Assembly (NCBI RefSeq): GCF_015706575.1
Contig: NW_024037052.1
Location: forward strand, 12,884,711 to 12,948,710
DNA: 64,000 bases
Source: Patiria miniata
Lineage: Eukaryota > Echinodermata > Asteroidea > Valvatida > Asterinidae
Direction: 5' to 3'
In this document: piece after piece, positions 11,536 to 26,500 of the stretch
Numbering within the stretch: position 1 is the first letter of the stretch
Layout: every line of letters begins with the position of its first letter
Notes under the pieces: model-generated
What the model was told of the DNA's origin: nothing
What the model saw: only the letters and a program-made list of their open reading frames with translations
Database searches by the model: none
Translations under genes and position numbers: made by a program

Positions 11536-14500
11536 GTAAGTCTATCGAGTTGGTTCATTATCTTAAAATATTGGTTGTAGATCAAGTTCAGGCGAGGACC
11601 ATTAGATGACTATGGGCTTTGTGCGCCAACAAAAGAGGGCGTGTTTTTAACACTTTTGAGAGCGCAGTGGACGGGACACACAGTATGCGCGTACTGGTAC
11701 TGGTCTTGTACTGGTTCGCTCGCAAAGTACGCTAGTACTTCCTGAATGTGCCAAAGCTATTAGCCACCGATAGCGTCTTCGCATGAGCGTCAGCATCGTT
11801 GGCGCGCCATTACGTTCGAATTTGCCTTGCGACGGTCTCCTAGACTAATCCCCGCCCCCAATAACTTTGGCTCATTCCAAATATGCAGTGGATGGACCGG
11901 GAACTAGTCTATCTCCCCCAACTCTCCCCCAACTCTCCTTTTCTGGCCGCTGAAGGGGTATTTGTGCACCGAGCCCATAGTGGTTGATTTGTGACATAAC
12001 TTACGCCTGTGCACAAATAACTGTCGGACGCTGGTCAAAACATCATCACAATACTTCTGGATCCTGGTTCCCTGCTGCGTATTATGATGCACGGCTGTTG
12101 GCAACCAGTGATGGAACCATGCCCCAGGCTTCGGTTCCAAATAGACAGTATTAGTCTCGCCAGTCAACGGTCGCTTTTTCATGAACGTCTTGGTACCAAG
12201 CACTGACTAGTCTAGTCACAGACTCCCTATTTGAATTAACCCAATTGTTATCCGAGTAATCAGTTGAACGGAAGCCGAGGTCTACAATTTTAAATTTATA
12301 TTAGCCATCAATTTGCAATATTTTCAATATGTTGTAAATTGCAATGCTTTCTTTTCTTTCGAAATACCCATTATTAACCTTGATTGGAAGGGCCCAGTCA
12401 GGACACAAAGTAAATGCACAAAAAAGCAGGATGCTCCAAAATCTGTTAAATTTTCTGCAAGGCTGACAATTACAACTATAATTTAGATACCTTGTTTGGA
12501 CATGTATGGCATTAGTTATATTGAAGCTTTATTTTGATGATTAAGAAGACTTTTACAATTTCAATAAGTCAATAAGATGTTAATTAAAACAAATTATTTC
12601 AGGGGACTGATCTGACAAAATCAACGGTCGCAACGCTGGCCACAAAGGACATGGATAGAGTCCGTAGCAGCACCAATGAGCTGACGTCCCTAGTCACTGC
12701 AATCCCATCCCAGGGAAAGCTGGCTCCTTACCAGCGGGCACCGGTCTTCTTCCGCTTCAGCCCCCGCTACAACACGGCCCAGCAGGGCTGGAAGGGGACG
12801 GCTACCCCACCCCCTAGGCAGGACTTTGCTCTCTTCATGCAGATTGTGGTGATTGGGAGCAGTAAAGGGTTCGGGGCGGAGAATGACGCAGGGAAACAGA
12901 ATGGAAATGAAGGTAGGTTTCATATTTTCCTATTAGTACTTAACCCTCTGCTCTTGCAAATTGTGGCCTTTGCCCACGTAAATGGTGGCTTTTGACAATG
13001 TAAATTGTGACTTTTCACAATGTAAATTGTGACTTTTCACAATGTAAATTGTGGCCTTTGATCATGTAAATTGTGGCCTTTGACCATGTTAATTGTGCCT
13101 TTTGAATGTGTAAATTGTGGCCCTTTGACCATGTCAATTGTGGCCTTTGACCATGTAAATTGTGGTGTATGACCATGTATATTGTGGCCTTTGACCATAT
13201 AAATTGTGACCTTTAACCATGTAAATTGCGGACTTTGACCATGTAAATTGTGGCCTTTGCCTATGTAAATTGTAGCCTTCGACCATGTAAATTGTGGTCT
13301 TTGACTGTATAAATTGTGGCCTTTGACCACGTAAATTGTGGCCTTTGAACATGTAAATTGTGACCTTTAGCCATGTAAATTTGTGGCCTTTGCATTGCTA
13401 AAAAATAGCAATTTAGAAAAGGAATCTATTATTCGGGATGGAACACTGGGAATGGATCTTTAAACTCCCCCCTCCCATCCAAGAAAATTTAGTTCTCTAC
13501 CTTTTAAAGTTTTAAACATGATACCATTAATTCCTTAGTTCTCATTTATTTTGTTCACTTCTACTTCCATTTAACATCTCTCCAGGTACCAAAGTAGAGG
13601 TAGCTCTCACCGGCACGGCCCTGCCTGTCCTCCTCAGCCTCTCCCCGACCAATCATTTTGACTTTGGCGAGTGCCCTGTCGGCGAGCACGTAGACACCCT
13701 CTGCACCCTCCGCAATGACGCCACCCACCTCCCAGTCTCCTTCGTCTGCCGCCAGGTGGCACAGTTCTGCGTCTACCCGTCCTTCGGGAAGCTGACCCCC
13801 GGGGAGTCCCAGGACCTGATCTTCTCCTTCAAGCCCAACCAGTACGGCTCCTTCAAGCTCAGTCAAGTCATGGACGTCCTGGGATCGGTGGCCGATGAGG
13901 GGGAGGAAGCCAATCCACTGGCCACTCATTTGGAGGCCATTTATGGCCTGCATATCTCCCTGCATGGTGTCAGTAATGCCGAGTCGAAGAAGAGAGAACC
14001 CAAATTCAACCCTGGTGAGACCAGCTTCTGTAAAGAAAAAAAAACACCGTGCAAATTCTCTTTTTATAAATTTGATTCCAGTTGTTAATGTGAAAGAAAA
14101 TTGTCAGTTCTTATCAAATTCAAAAGAGCACTTAATTTACCAGTGACGAGCCTAAAATGTGTACTTAGGATCGAATATATCAATCAGAAGTTGGTCTTTG
14201 AACTAGAATTTTTTTTTCTAATTTTCAATGGAGTATTGTAATTTGGCCCTTCTTCTTAATAATTGGACTTTACATAAAAGCAGAAAATTGAGCATCACAT
14301 AAGTATGAATTAAACTTGAAATTCACATTTTTGGTATGCAATATTCTTATTTGGACTGCATTCTAACTTGGATCCTACAGCCTCGTCTTTTTTGGGAAAC
14401 AAGCTTTGTAAATAGTTTTACATGTATGCGATGTATGAGAGGGGCTCACTAAGCAGTATTAAGTAAAACTAACTGACACTTTACCACTGTAATGAATGAT

Positions 14501-17500
14501 CACCGTTTCAAGAAATATAGGATCCGATTTTATGACGTCAAAGTACCACGTGACCATCTGGTTTCACTGTTATCGGCCACCATTGCATTAGGCAAGCGTT
14601 TAGTTACCACGTCATGCGTTGTAAACAAGATAGGGCTTATTTTCACTCCAAAAAGCCCCATGAATTCTTTATCAAATGGCAAAATGGTCACTACCTGTGC
14701 CGTGTACAGTTGTCATTATCGTGCCGACCAAGCACTAGGTGTAGGCTCCGCGTTTTTCTCAGTTTTTGCCATCCATCACAGCTTTGAAGGCTTGCCCACT
14801 ATCAACTACTCTCAGCGCTCGACGATCACTGCCTACTACAATGGTGACGCTGACTTTCCGGTACCTAGATATAGGCCGGGGAAGGACTTTTTATTTTTTT
14901 AACTACTCCATAATCCACTTGCCACATTACATATTACATACATTACATATTTGACCACACATTTCATGTTGATTTTACCCCCCATCCAGGCATTACACCC
15001 CGTGTAGTTGGTGAGGTTGGTCAATTCGTCGATGTCACTATGGATGAAGCTAAACCCTATGAACCCCGGGCGGCCATGTTAGGAGCCCCAAAGACTAAAG
15101 GCCTTCATGCTACCAGGTCAGCCGGGCACATACCAGACGCCAGAGCCCTGGTGGCTTACCCTAATGACCGAGCACGCAGTATCAGGCCCAGCTACAGACG
15201 AGTTCAGTACAAGTAAGTCACATGGGGTTGAACGTTTAAAGGAACACTTTTGAAAGAATGCGTCCATTTGGGCTCAAAAGGGCATTACTTTGAAAAAATG
15301 ATAGTTGGAAAGATGGTTAAGAGTAAGAACGTTCAGAAAACTATACCTTACTGCCCACAGAAATATTTGGGTTCAACATTGTTGCTCTAAAAATTCAAGT
15401 CGTTGGAAACTGATATCTCTAAGTGAATAATCACATGCATTTCATGCGGTGCTGGTCTTTTGCTGACATCTTGGTATGCTTAAAGGTAAAAGCGAACTAC
15501 TAACGGAAATTTCCAAAAAAGCATCCTTAGACACATCTTTGGAAATGACCGTCTTTTATTGTATTCTTCAAAATGACAGCATGCCAGAAGGAATAATTTC
15601 ACAGGGAGTTTAGTGCCGTTACTATCTTTAAACCAAGTATGTTTTTCAGCAATAATTTCATCAGTTACTTTTTTGATAGTTCCAAATATGTTCTCTACCT
15701 TCAAAATACGCATAGACAAGACACAAAAACTGTTTCAAACTGAGTTACAGTGCCGTTGCAGTTATTGTTAAACCCTTGTTCCATTACCGGTAAGAAATTA
15801 AACAAAAATAATACCCAAAACAGTTTGATTAATTGATTTCTCATTTTTTAAAAAATTTCAAACAGGACTATTTTTACCAAGACCGAGCGCCACACCTACG
15901 TTGATCCGGACTATGCCTACGATGACAATGAACTGGCTACCATTCAGAAACACAAGAATGTCTACAACGACTACCTGAAGAACAGCCGAGAACGCAGGAT
16001 TGGAAAAACAAAAGCCAAGTAGGTTTGGTCATGGGAGTCAGTCAGTAAAAGGCCATATTTTGTAACAAACAAGGCGCGAAGTCACACATTGTGATGTATA
16101 TAAACAGCTATGATCTCATCAAATCTAACCAAAACATGCTCAGGCTGTACATGTGTTTCTTTTACTAATCAATGTTTGTGATAATTCTAAGTTAGGGCTG
16201 TGCATCGCAACCTGGTACCCGAGTACCCGACTGATGATGTCGGGAACTGGTTCCAGATTGTGGAATCGGTTATCTGTAACCAACTTTACAAAGTACTTAG
16301 TAACTCCTCAGACAATGAATAAGAAAGGTTTTGAATGTCATTTGTAGGGAATTTCAAAATGAAAACCAGGGTACTTGGGAAAACAAAACATATTTCACAT
16401 TTATTATGCTCGCGAAAGTTGCAATTTATACCATAAAACTCACTGTGCAGTGTACACACTTGTATTTTGCTGTATGGAAGCACCGATGTGGTAGTAATAT
16501 CGTGTGGACCTTTCTAAACAATCTGAACAGCAACTTCTGAGATTTGAATTTTGGGGTTGGTTTTCTTTAACTGGTACCCATGTACCCGTGTTTTTATCAA
16601 TCGGGTACCGGGTTCCCGTACTACCCGTAAATGCCCACCCCTAGGCTGCATCCGAATCAACTGTCTAGAGCTAGATCTAGGTCTGCGCCCATTGAAAATA
16701 CGCGGAGACGCGCTGACAATAGACGTAGCCGTAGCTCTGGAAGCCCATTTCGGACACGGCCCTACTCTAAGTTCACCTGTTTTAAGTTTTATGGTAAGAC
16801 AAGGCAAGCTTAGTAATGGTGGCCCCAGAGCCCACAACAATTCCATTCAATTGATTCAGAATGGCTATAAACTGGAACTATTTCATGCGCAAGTATATCA
16901 TGCATCTGGTCTACACAGTGGCCGGATTTAGTCCATTCATTAGCATTAGTTCTTATACGATACCACTGCCCAACTCACAAGTGACAGTCAGTCAGTCTGT
17001 GAGTCGGTCGATCAATGAGAAACAAGGAGGACTATAGGCTGGACCTAGAGGACCACCAAAAATGGATTTGAATATTTTCATCCAAAATTAAGTCCAATCC
17101 GAGTGACTTGTTTGTTGTCACAGTGGGACAAGTGGAAAGTGAAATTTCAGAAATCAATTTATTTGACTGCGTCGTATTTACATTTTAACAGGTGGCAGAA
17201 AGTTCAGGAACCGCACCCTTGCAGGTTGATAGCAAAGTTTGAATTCTGCATCATAGCTCCTCATGTCAATATCACGATCATTTTGTTCTGATTTCAACTA
17301 TTCATTGCCGTCACAGCTATAAAATGAGAGTATCAGAAATTTAGATGAGGGGTCTTCTTTATCAATCCCATATGACACATTTTAGAGAATTCACCATGTA
17401 TTTTTATCAAGACATCTCTTTCCATTTGATAATTTTAAGCTTCTATGCATTAGTCTTGCACACATTCATTGCTTGCCTTGAAAATGAAGGTTTTTTTTTT

Positions 17501-20500
17501 CATATCCGTGTGTCTGCAGAATGCATTACCAGAAATATTTTCATTAGGAATTTCAATCCCCAACAACAGAAATTAAATATAATTTAATGTCCAATATCAA
17601 AGCAAAACTTGATATTCAGGTTACAAACATACAGTAACCTTACCAGTTTCCCACCATTTATGCGTTTCTGTCATAGACTAGTTCTTACTTTGTCTTGTTA
17701 ATTCATTGCTCTATCAATTAAGTAAATGCGATTTCACAAAATTCATCTCACTTTCATCACTTTTTTCACATTCATCACATTTGCAATCAACAAATTCACT
17801 TCATAAAAATGTTCAAACTTTTATGCAGTATTCACTTTCAACAAAGTTCATGATTAGTCAATATGTGAAAACAGTCATCAATTATAACAACATCGATTTT
17901 GTGGGAAATATTTTGGTTAAGGTACCAAAAAAAAATTCACAATTACATGACACAGCAGGAATGATATTTGTTCATCTGTTGTTTTTTTTCCAGGGAGTTT
18001 CTGGAGCTTGACAATGACAAGGACATCGGTCTGAAGCCAGCCTCTGGGCTGAAACCGGGCAAACTGAAAGTGGACGAAATTAAACCGCCAACTAAGAGTG
18101 AGTTATTAAACATTTGAGAATAAGCCAGTTGGGTATTTCAATAACGCGGTCATTCGGGATAACATCTCTGACGTGATGTTACGCGATGTTACGAGCACAC
18201 CCATTCTGCTGGTAATTTACATGCAAGCGTCGTGTGCCCGCATTAATGAGCCTTTGAAACGTTGGATTATCCCGAATGACCTGTGACCTATATCATTGTG
18301 CGCATGCGCAGTTGAAATACCAAACTGGCTTATTGTTAACAATTTTTGTTATAAAGTCAGCTTTAATTCAGTTTTGATTAAAATACATGTTTCAGCTCGT
18401 ATACATGTAGTTAATTTTTCAGTAGATCTAATTTTTCATAATAGCATTTTTTGTAATAGCATCTATACTACAATTCAAGGAATCTCTGTCTGTCTGTCTG
18501 TCTGTCCGTCTGTCTGTCTGTCTGTCCGCCGATTATCTCCAGAACCGGGCACCGTATGAAGTTGAAAATCGGCGGGTGTATTGCTCGGGACAGCAGAATG
18601 TGCAGTGCTGAGTTTGAAGTGGTTTGGAAGAGTGGTCCTCGAAAAAGCTGCAAAAAAGCAGTATTTTCTGAGGCCTAGCGCGCCAGAATATAGCCTAGAA
18701 CTCCGCGCACTGATGTTCTTTTTAATTGTTTACGTCATGTTAAAGCAAGAGCGCGCGTGCTTAATATGACGCAACAATGGAAAAAAGGACGGGCACATCA
18801 TGGGGTTCTTTTCAATTGTTTACGTCATGTTCGAGCTAAAGCGCGCGTGCTCAGTATGACGCAAACAGTGCAAAAAGGACGGGCACATTGTAGGGCTATA
18901 GCACTGCAACCATGTCTTCGTACGTACATATACGAGAGTGGCATGCACGGGCACATGCATTTTGTGGTCAACTGAGCAACCATCACTGCACTGTATGTAG
19001 GCGGTCGACTGAGCGACTCTAATACAATATGGTATCGCCCTACAACTACGCCCTACAGTTGTTGGGCGATACCATATTGTCCAGTAGGGGTAAATATCAG
19101 TGCCAGGGGGGTGACGACATTTTGTGCGTTTAACTTGCGAGTGTGCGTTCACACCATTGAATAATGTGCGTTGTTACACGAGCTGCAGTTCTCAACTGCC
19201 CCTTCCGAACACGCACATTTTCGACTGGCCTCAGAAAAGCAGTATTTTCTGAGGCAAACGCGCCAGAATATAGCCTAGAACATAACACCACGCACAGCCG
19301 TTCTGTTCAATTGTTTACGTCATGTAAAGCTAAACCGCGCGTGCTCAATATGACGCAAACAATTCAAAAAGGACGGGCACGCGCACGTGCATTGTAGGGC
19401 GATACCATTGTCCAGTATGGGTGAATAGCACTGCGTACCATATGTTTCCGTTTACTGCACGGGCACATGCATTTTGCAGTCGATTGAACCACTATTGTAG
19501 GCGGTGGATTGAGCAACCTTACTCACGTAGGTGAGTAGCTGCACGGGCGTATGGGTGAATATCAGTGCCGGGGATGGCCTGGCGACATGTGAGTTTAACC
19601 TGTGAAAACAACACAAATTGAATCGTGTGCGTTGTTTGCATGATATGAGCATTTTGAAATTGCCCCTAACGAACAGGTGCATTTTTTTTGACGTACATGT
19701 ACGTGAGTGGCATGCACGGGCACAGGCACGGGCACATGCATTTTGTAATCAACTGAACAGCCATCACTGCACTGTATGTAGGCGGTCGACTGAGCAACTC
19801 TTACTGTAGGGTGATACCATATTATCCAGTAGGGGTAAATATCAGCGCCAGGGCAAGACGACATTGTGTGCGTTTAACCTGCGAGTGTTCGTTCAACCTG
19901 TGGAAGCACCATTGAATAATGTGCGTTGTTTCCATGAGCTGAACTGCCCCTTCCGAACAGGCACGTTTTCAACTGGCCCTGCACTAGTCTTACTATAATT
20001 CAAGGAATCTCTGTCTGTCTGTCTGTCCGTCGATTATCTCCAGAACCGGGCACCGTATGAAGTTAAAAATCGGCGGGTGTATTGCTCGGGGCCACAGAAT
20101 GTGCAGTGCCAAGTTTGAAGTGGTTTGGATGAGCAGTTCTCGAAAAAGCTGCAAAAAAGCAGTATTTTCGGAGGCAAACGTGGCAGCTTAGAACATAACA
20201 CCACGCACTGCCGTTCTTTTCAATTATTTACGTCATGTTTAAGCTAAAGCGCGCGTGCTCAATATGACGCAAACAATGCAAAAAGGACGGGCACGCGCAC
20301 ATGCATTGTAGGGCGATACATTGTCCAGTATGGGTGAATAGCACTGCATACCATGTTTTCGTATGTACACGGGCACATTATTTTTGCAGTCGACTGAGCG
20401 ACCATTGTAGGTGGTCGAACTTCAAACCTAGCACAAACTTTGACGTAAGTGTGCGTTCAACCTGTGAAAACAACACCATTGAATTGCGTGCATTGTTTGC

Positions 20501-23500
20501 ACGAGCAGTTCTCCAAAACTCTGCAAGTATGCAGCCTATACCAGCGGCAAAGCAGTTTGCGTTTCCCGAACATGCACATTTTAGACGGGCACTGCACTAG
20601 TTGAATCAAATGTGACAAATCCAGCATACTATGTTTATTTATCTTCAAGCAACCTGAATCCTCGATCCTGATTGGTGGCCTTTTCTTTGCTTTTCGTAGC
20701 ACCAAGTCCACGGGACAAATCTCGTCGTATGCTGAGCTCCAAGCAGCTAGCTGAGAAGGAGCTCAACTCTACCTCGCGTCCCTTCAGCCGAGGCCTCAAT
20801 GCCGTGCCCATGACGCCCCAAGAGAAGGCCGATTGTAAGAAGATTCTCACTCCGCAACAGCTACATCAGGTGGTCATTGGTAAGCTAGCATTTTCTCTTA
20901 AACTCCTCGACTTTTAGTTCGTGTGACATTGGGAGCCCATATTAGTACAATACAATATGTCCAAAACAGAAAGTGTCCATCTGACTATTTTTTTTAAAAA
21001 TAACCACGAAACCGTGAGGACAAATTTGAAAAGCCTTGGCCTCAATCCCTGTGAGTTTCATTGAATTTCAGTCACGCATCACTGCACAATTGTCAATTGA
21101 TTATAACATTTTTGGACACTGTGACCAAATTCCTTGCCCTAATGAATTTCAGTGCTGTATTAAGTAAGCTGTGTAAGCTGTGCTTTTAACTGTTAATTGT
21201 TTTGAGCTGAAACTCCCCTTATTTAGTTTTTGATGCTGTAGATTGTTTCAAATATACATAATCTTGAAAATTAGTCAACATTTACCACAAGAGACTAATT
21301 GTTAATAATAATGCTCAGTTGTTTATTTTACCTTTTCAGAAGTTAAAATATGATACATCGAAATTCACTGAGATAAATCAAAAAAAATTCACAAACATGT
21401 TGATCTTTACTGCAGAATAACTTTATCTTTTACAGTGAAATCTTAATAAGTCAAACCTCAAGGGAACAGGTTCAAAATTTGACTTAAGCAGAGTTTTGAG
21501 TTAAGCAGGGTTGTATATCATTGTTATACTACTGAAGGCAATGGATTCTTTGTGTGACTTGACAGTTGTTTTGAGTTATCAGAGTTTGACTTATCGATAT
21601 TTCACTGTATTTGAAAGAATCATTGTGTATTTGTAAGCAGAATGAATGATATCACCACAGGAACTGAATGGTCTTTTTCATCAACAGGTCCACCAACCAT
21701 AGACTTTGGCCAGGTCTGTCTCAAATCAACCAGCGTACAAAAACTCAGCATCATCAATAACCTGGATCAGTTCATCCATGTTGAAGTTGATGTAAGTACA
21801 GGCAATGGGCAAGCTCACTGCATGTTGAAGTATAAAAATTCTCTATTCGTTAGCTGGTATCTTCCTGTACATTCTTTCAAACAAAATTAATTCTTGCTGT
21901 TCATACTTTTGTGACTGATATGCTAGCTTTACATTGTTTGTTGCTTTCTGTCTGTACAGCCACATGCTAGGTAGAAAAGATTAAGGATGCCCCTTGTCTG
22001 TCCTTGAAACAAAATTTCAATTTCATTCATGTCAGTTATACTTGGTATAGGCCTAAACATAACAAATAAAGATCATTTTCACACATGCAATTCGCACGTA
22101 CTGAAATTTGTATCCTTGTGGAGTCATTTCTTTGTTCTCGTGTACTAAAATTTTAGAATGTGAAAATCTCGTTTCAAAATGCTCCTATTTTAACCAGAAT
22201 TTATTTTCTGGGCTGAAATTTGGACTTATATCCCTTACATAAAATACTTCAATTTGCGACAGATCAACACACCTTGGAAATTCCTAGTTTTGAGTAAAAT
22301 CCATCTATTTCATGATAACCTTGTGGAGAGGTTTTCACCTATAGAAATTGCCCTGTGGAGACGTATACAATCTTTTGTTCCCTATTATACACGTCTCCAT
22401 AAGGTAGTGACTTACGAAACGTACATGCACAAGATTAGAAATGCATGCACAAGATTGGAGATTGAAAACAAAACAAGTAGACATAAAGATTTAAAATGTG
22501 ATATCATTCTGGAATGTGGTTCATGTCTTTAGATTGATTGTCGTGAGTTACGACAGACCAGCCCCTTGTCTCAAGTTGTTCCTCCAAACTGCAAGGCAGC
22601 ACTTCCACTCATCTTTGAATCCAACACCAAGGGACGATTCCAGAGGTAAATTGATATGTTTAAACCCTTGTTATTTCATCGTAGGTTTATTTACAAAAGT
22701 TAACATGATTTGGATCTTTCAATTCAGATTTCCCCCCCAGTGCTTCACCAACTGAGCTACAGGGTATTGCTTAATCCGTTCAAAGAATGTCACCATTTTA
22801 AAGCAATGACCCTGAAACCTGTTGCATCTAACAACAAAAGCAATTTATTGTGTGTTCTTACTGTTTGGAACAACAAAGAAAATGACACAGAATACTTGTT
22901 TCAACAACTGTAGTACACAATATGTTTATTATTAACAACCCTGGTTAGGTAAACAATAGGATTTATAAAATCAGGCCTTTAAAAGGACTTTGTTGAATAT
23001 TTTTAACATTTCAACTGAGGTTTTATTGCTGGTGATGTTTAAAGACAATTGTGACGACAATTCTTGAAATAACGTTTTTGGACGAAAGAGGTCCAAAGAT
23101 GCCCAAAGCCACAGTGCTTACAACCGAGCAATGTTGGAGATATTTGAAGAAGCACTCAAGATCACGCAAAGATTAAGTCACCATGTCAACCTAGTCAATT
23201 TTGTTTCGTAGAGTGGTGCATTTTAATATCTCAAAAATAAATTAGTTAAAAACAAAATCAGTGGACCCAATTTTCATTCTGATTCCCCGTGGAAAATTAG
23301 TAGTTCCTGAGAAATTTGGTGTGCATAAAACCTGTTAATGGTGTGGCATTTTATAATACAAATCTGGTTATAAAAGATTTTAAATGGAGCAAAATTTGTA
23401 GATATGTATTATTTTCATGCCATTTGTCCATAGGAACGTAACATACACCGTCAACAAATTGAACAAGGAGCATGTGATAGTCTATGCTGATGTGGTCGCG

Positions 23501-26500
23501 GTAGCGTTGGAGTTGTCAACAGAGAGATTGGAGCTCAAGCCTACCCCAGGACTGCCAGCTGAAGCAGGTAGGCACATTTTTCCCTTGTGATCTTGCCCAA
23601 ATCTGCTAATTCTTTAAACAGTATTTCTTTCTTCGATCACTGATTGAAGTTTTCTTTACCTTGGGCGGTAACTGTCATGAATAAAATCCTTACCGTGTCA
23701 TATTCGGCAGACTAAGTTGAGGTCTGTCAGTGGTTAAGTAGAGAAGATGTGTGCATTTGTAAGCTGTTTCGCTAGAATTTAGCTTGTGGCGTTTTCTACA
23801 AGTTCTTAGAAATTACTCATAAGATGGAAATTGCATTGGAGGGGGTGTAAATCAATGTGAGGTTTTGCTTTTATTACATTGTCATTTTGTTTTTAGAAAT
23901 TACTGAGCATGCAGTGTCAGTGGGCAAAATTCACTATTGAGAGTGTACATCCTCCTGACATAAACATTCCATTGAAAGCAGGGATGTGGTCAAGTCCATC
24001 ACAAGTCCCTGCAAGTCCATCACAAGTCTATCAGTCTCAAGTAAAAGTCACTAGCTATTCAGATGAACTGTTATAACAGCATTCCTTTGTTATTGTTCAT
24101 ATCCCTGTTACTTGTGACTGGATTTGTGAATGGACATACGATTTGTGATTTACTTGTGACTTGACTTGTGATGGACTCAACTACATCCCTGATTGAAAGT
24201 CATTGATTTAGGGCTGTCTGCTTTGTTGGATTTGCACTGGCCAGCCGACCAGAGTTACATCAATTTCAAGTTAAAGATGTCTGCACCAGTGTGTGGGTTG
24301 TGGGCTTGAGTCCCATCCAAGTAATTTTTCCTCACATGCTACCAGAAAGTTCTGAGCATAATTTGTAGCAGTGACGACAGCTAATACTAAGATGCAGTGT
24401 TGCAGTCAAGTCCACCAGTCCTCCAGTCTCAAGCTATTCAAATAAACTTTGACAAAGGCATTCTTTTGTTATTGTTGATCCCTTGCACTTGTCACTGGAC
24501 TTGTGTGAAGACTTATGATTTACTTCTGACCAGACTTGTGATGGACTTGAGATGGACTTAACTACAACACTGCTAAGATGTCATCATTACATCATCATTT
24601 GTTCCCACACAGGTTTGAGAGACATCATCACCTTACGTAACTCCCGTAACTACCCGGCCGAGTTCACATGGCAACCCATCCTGGGTGAGAGGGGTACTGC
24701 CTTCTCCATCAGACCTGCATCCGGTATGTCAAAATCCTAGTAATCATATAAATGATCAACTGTCTTCTTGTTGAACAAAAAGTAAAAACATTACCTGTGT
24801 TCTGTTGTAATGCTTTCAGATATATACACTACAGTAATATACCGGTACACTACACAGACAATTGGTCTCTCATGTGGGGAGTGTGGCCTAATTTTTAGGG
24901 ATGTGACTCATGATCGGAGGGTCAGGGGTACGAATCCAGCTGCTGGCCATTTGTTGTGTCCTTGGGCAAGCCACTTCACCCCCACTTGCCTCTCTCCACA
25001 ATCAGAGGGTCGGGGGTTAGAGTCCAGCTGCTGGTCATATGTTGTGTCTTTGGGCAAGCCATTTCAGCCGCACTTGCCTCTCTCCACCAATAGAGAGTAT
25101 AGATGGGTACCTGGGGGGTATAGAAATATTCTCAGTCATTTCATGCTACTGAAACCGGAGATAAACGCCGGCCTAATGGGCCACATTGGCTTGTGACAGA
25201 CGGGCTTGTGACTTTCTTTTTACAGTTGGCCTCCACTTCCAGTTTTCTTTGAGTATATAATCCACTTAACCTTTGAAATTCCCTAGTGTGTGATCTGGAG
25301 ATGAGAAACACACTCAATTTTTTTTCACTAGTTACTAGAAAATTGCGATATATCGACTCCGTGCACAAACAGTAGAGGGTGCTTTGTGACCACTTCCGAG
25401 AGCTCCAGTGGGAGTGACACACTGCTTACGTATACTGATTCATCAGCTATTACATGAAGTACACGCAATTACTTAAATTCCATATGCGCACAAACCCATA
25501 GCGTTTTCGCCTGAGCACCATCGGCAATGCATTTAAATTTCCCTCCCAGTGATCTCTCCCAACTCGCTCTTTTTGTAAGGGGAGTATGTGAATTAAACAG
25601 GCAGCAAATCATTTTTTACCCTCACCTTTTACGAGGTAATTTTACATTCTTCCCTGATTGTTGAGGGGTTATTGTACACAGAGTCCATATCATGGAGTTC
25701 TGTCGGCAGTAATTGATACTTGTCGTCATTCTTACAGGCACTGTGGACCCTCTGAAGGATTTAGAATGTGAGGTCGTCTTCCATCCGTCCTACCATGCAC
25801 CAGAAGATGGAGAGTTTGCTCTGAAGGTGCACGGTGGGGACACGCTCAAACTCAAATGCTTCGCTGATGTAAGTTCAAAATGATTTTAAACTCAAATTTG
25901 GCTTCTTTTTTTTAAGTACAGCCCTGGTTCTTCTAGGGGGCAGTGAAGATGATCGCCCCATTCCATATGTGGAGTGCCGTGGCCTTGTGGTCTTGAGCAT
26001 TGAATTTGTGGTCTGCGGGTAATTCTGCAGGTTGTGGGTTCGAGTCCAGCCTGTGGTTGTGGTGCGTGTGCCCTTGGGCAAGGCACCTTGTCACTCATTG
26101 CTTCTCTCCACCCAGGAGTAAATGGGTGCCTGTGAGGACAGAGATGGTTATTGTGATTGATTTTAGCTGCTTTGCGCTGAAATGACAGCATCAAGCTTAA
26201 TACTCCCCAGGGAGGTGAGATTGTCTTTGGAATGTTTCATTGGCCCAAGTGAGCAGGGGTAATAATAATGTAGCGCCTTGAGCACCAGTACTGTTGAATA
26301 TGTGGGCTTACTAAATTATTACGCATTATTCCAGAAAATAATCTGGGCAGATTTATGTGCTTAGCATAAAGCAGCTGCGAAACCAGTTACAAGTAGTTTA
26401 TATGAATAGCATGACATGTTGACTGGTAATCTTTTTTTGCTAAACCCATTTTTTTCTGATAAGGAAGTCCCTGTGTTTGGCCATTTGTCTGTGCTCTTTG

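Noticed and set aside
13037-13352. Minus-strand frames with HNLHGQRPQFTW repeats
   Set aside because: Translation of the 22-bp minisatellite in intron 6, with no domain similarity.
12972-13393. Regular repeat array that might be taken for CRISPR
   Set aside because: The units are contiguous with no unique spacers, and the genome is eukaryotic.
13561-13965. 134-residue minus-strand frame
   Set aside because: Antisense shadow of CFAP47 exon 7.
16551-16931. 126-residue plus-strand frame in intron 9
   Set aside because: It starts inside the hAT-like element end and shows no recognisable domain.
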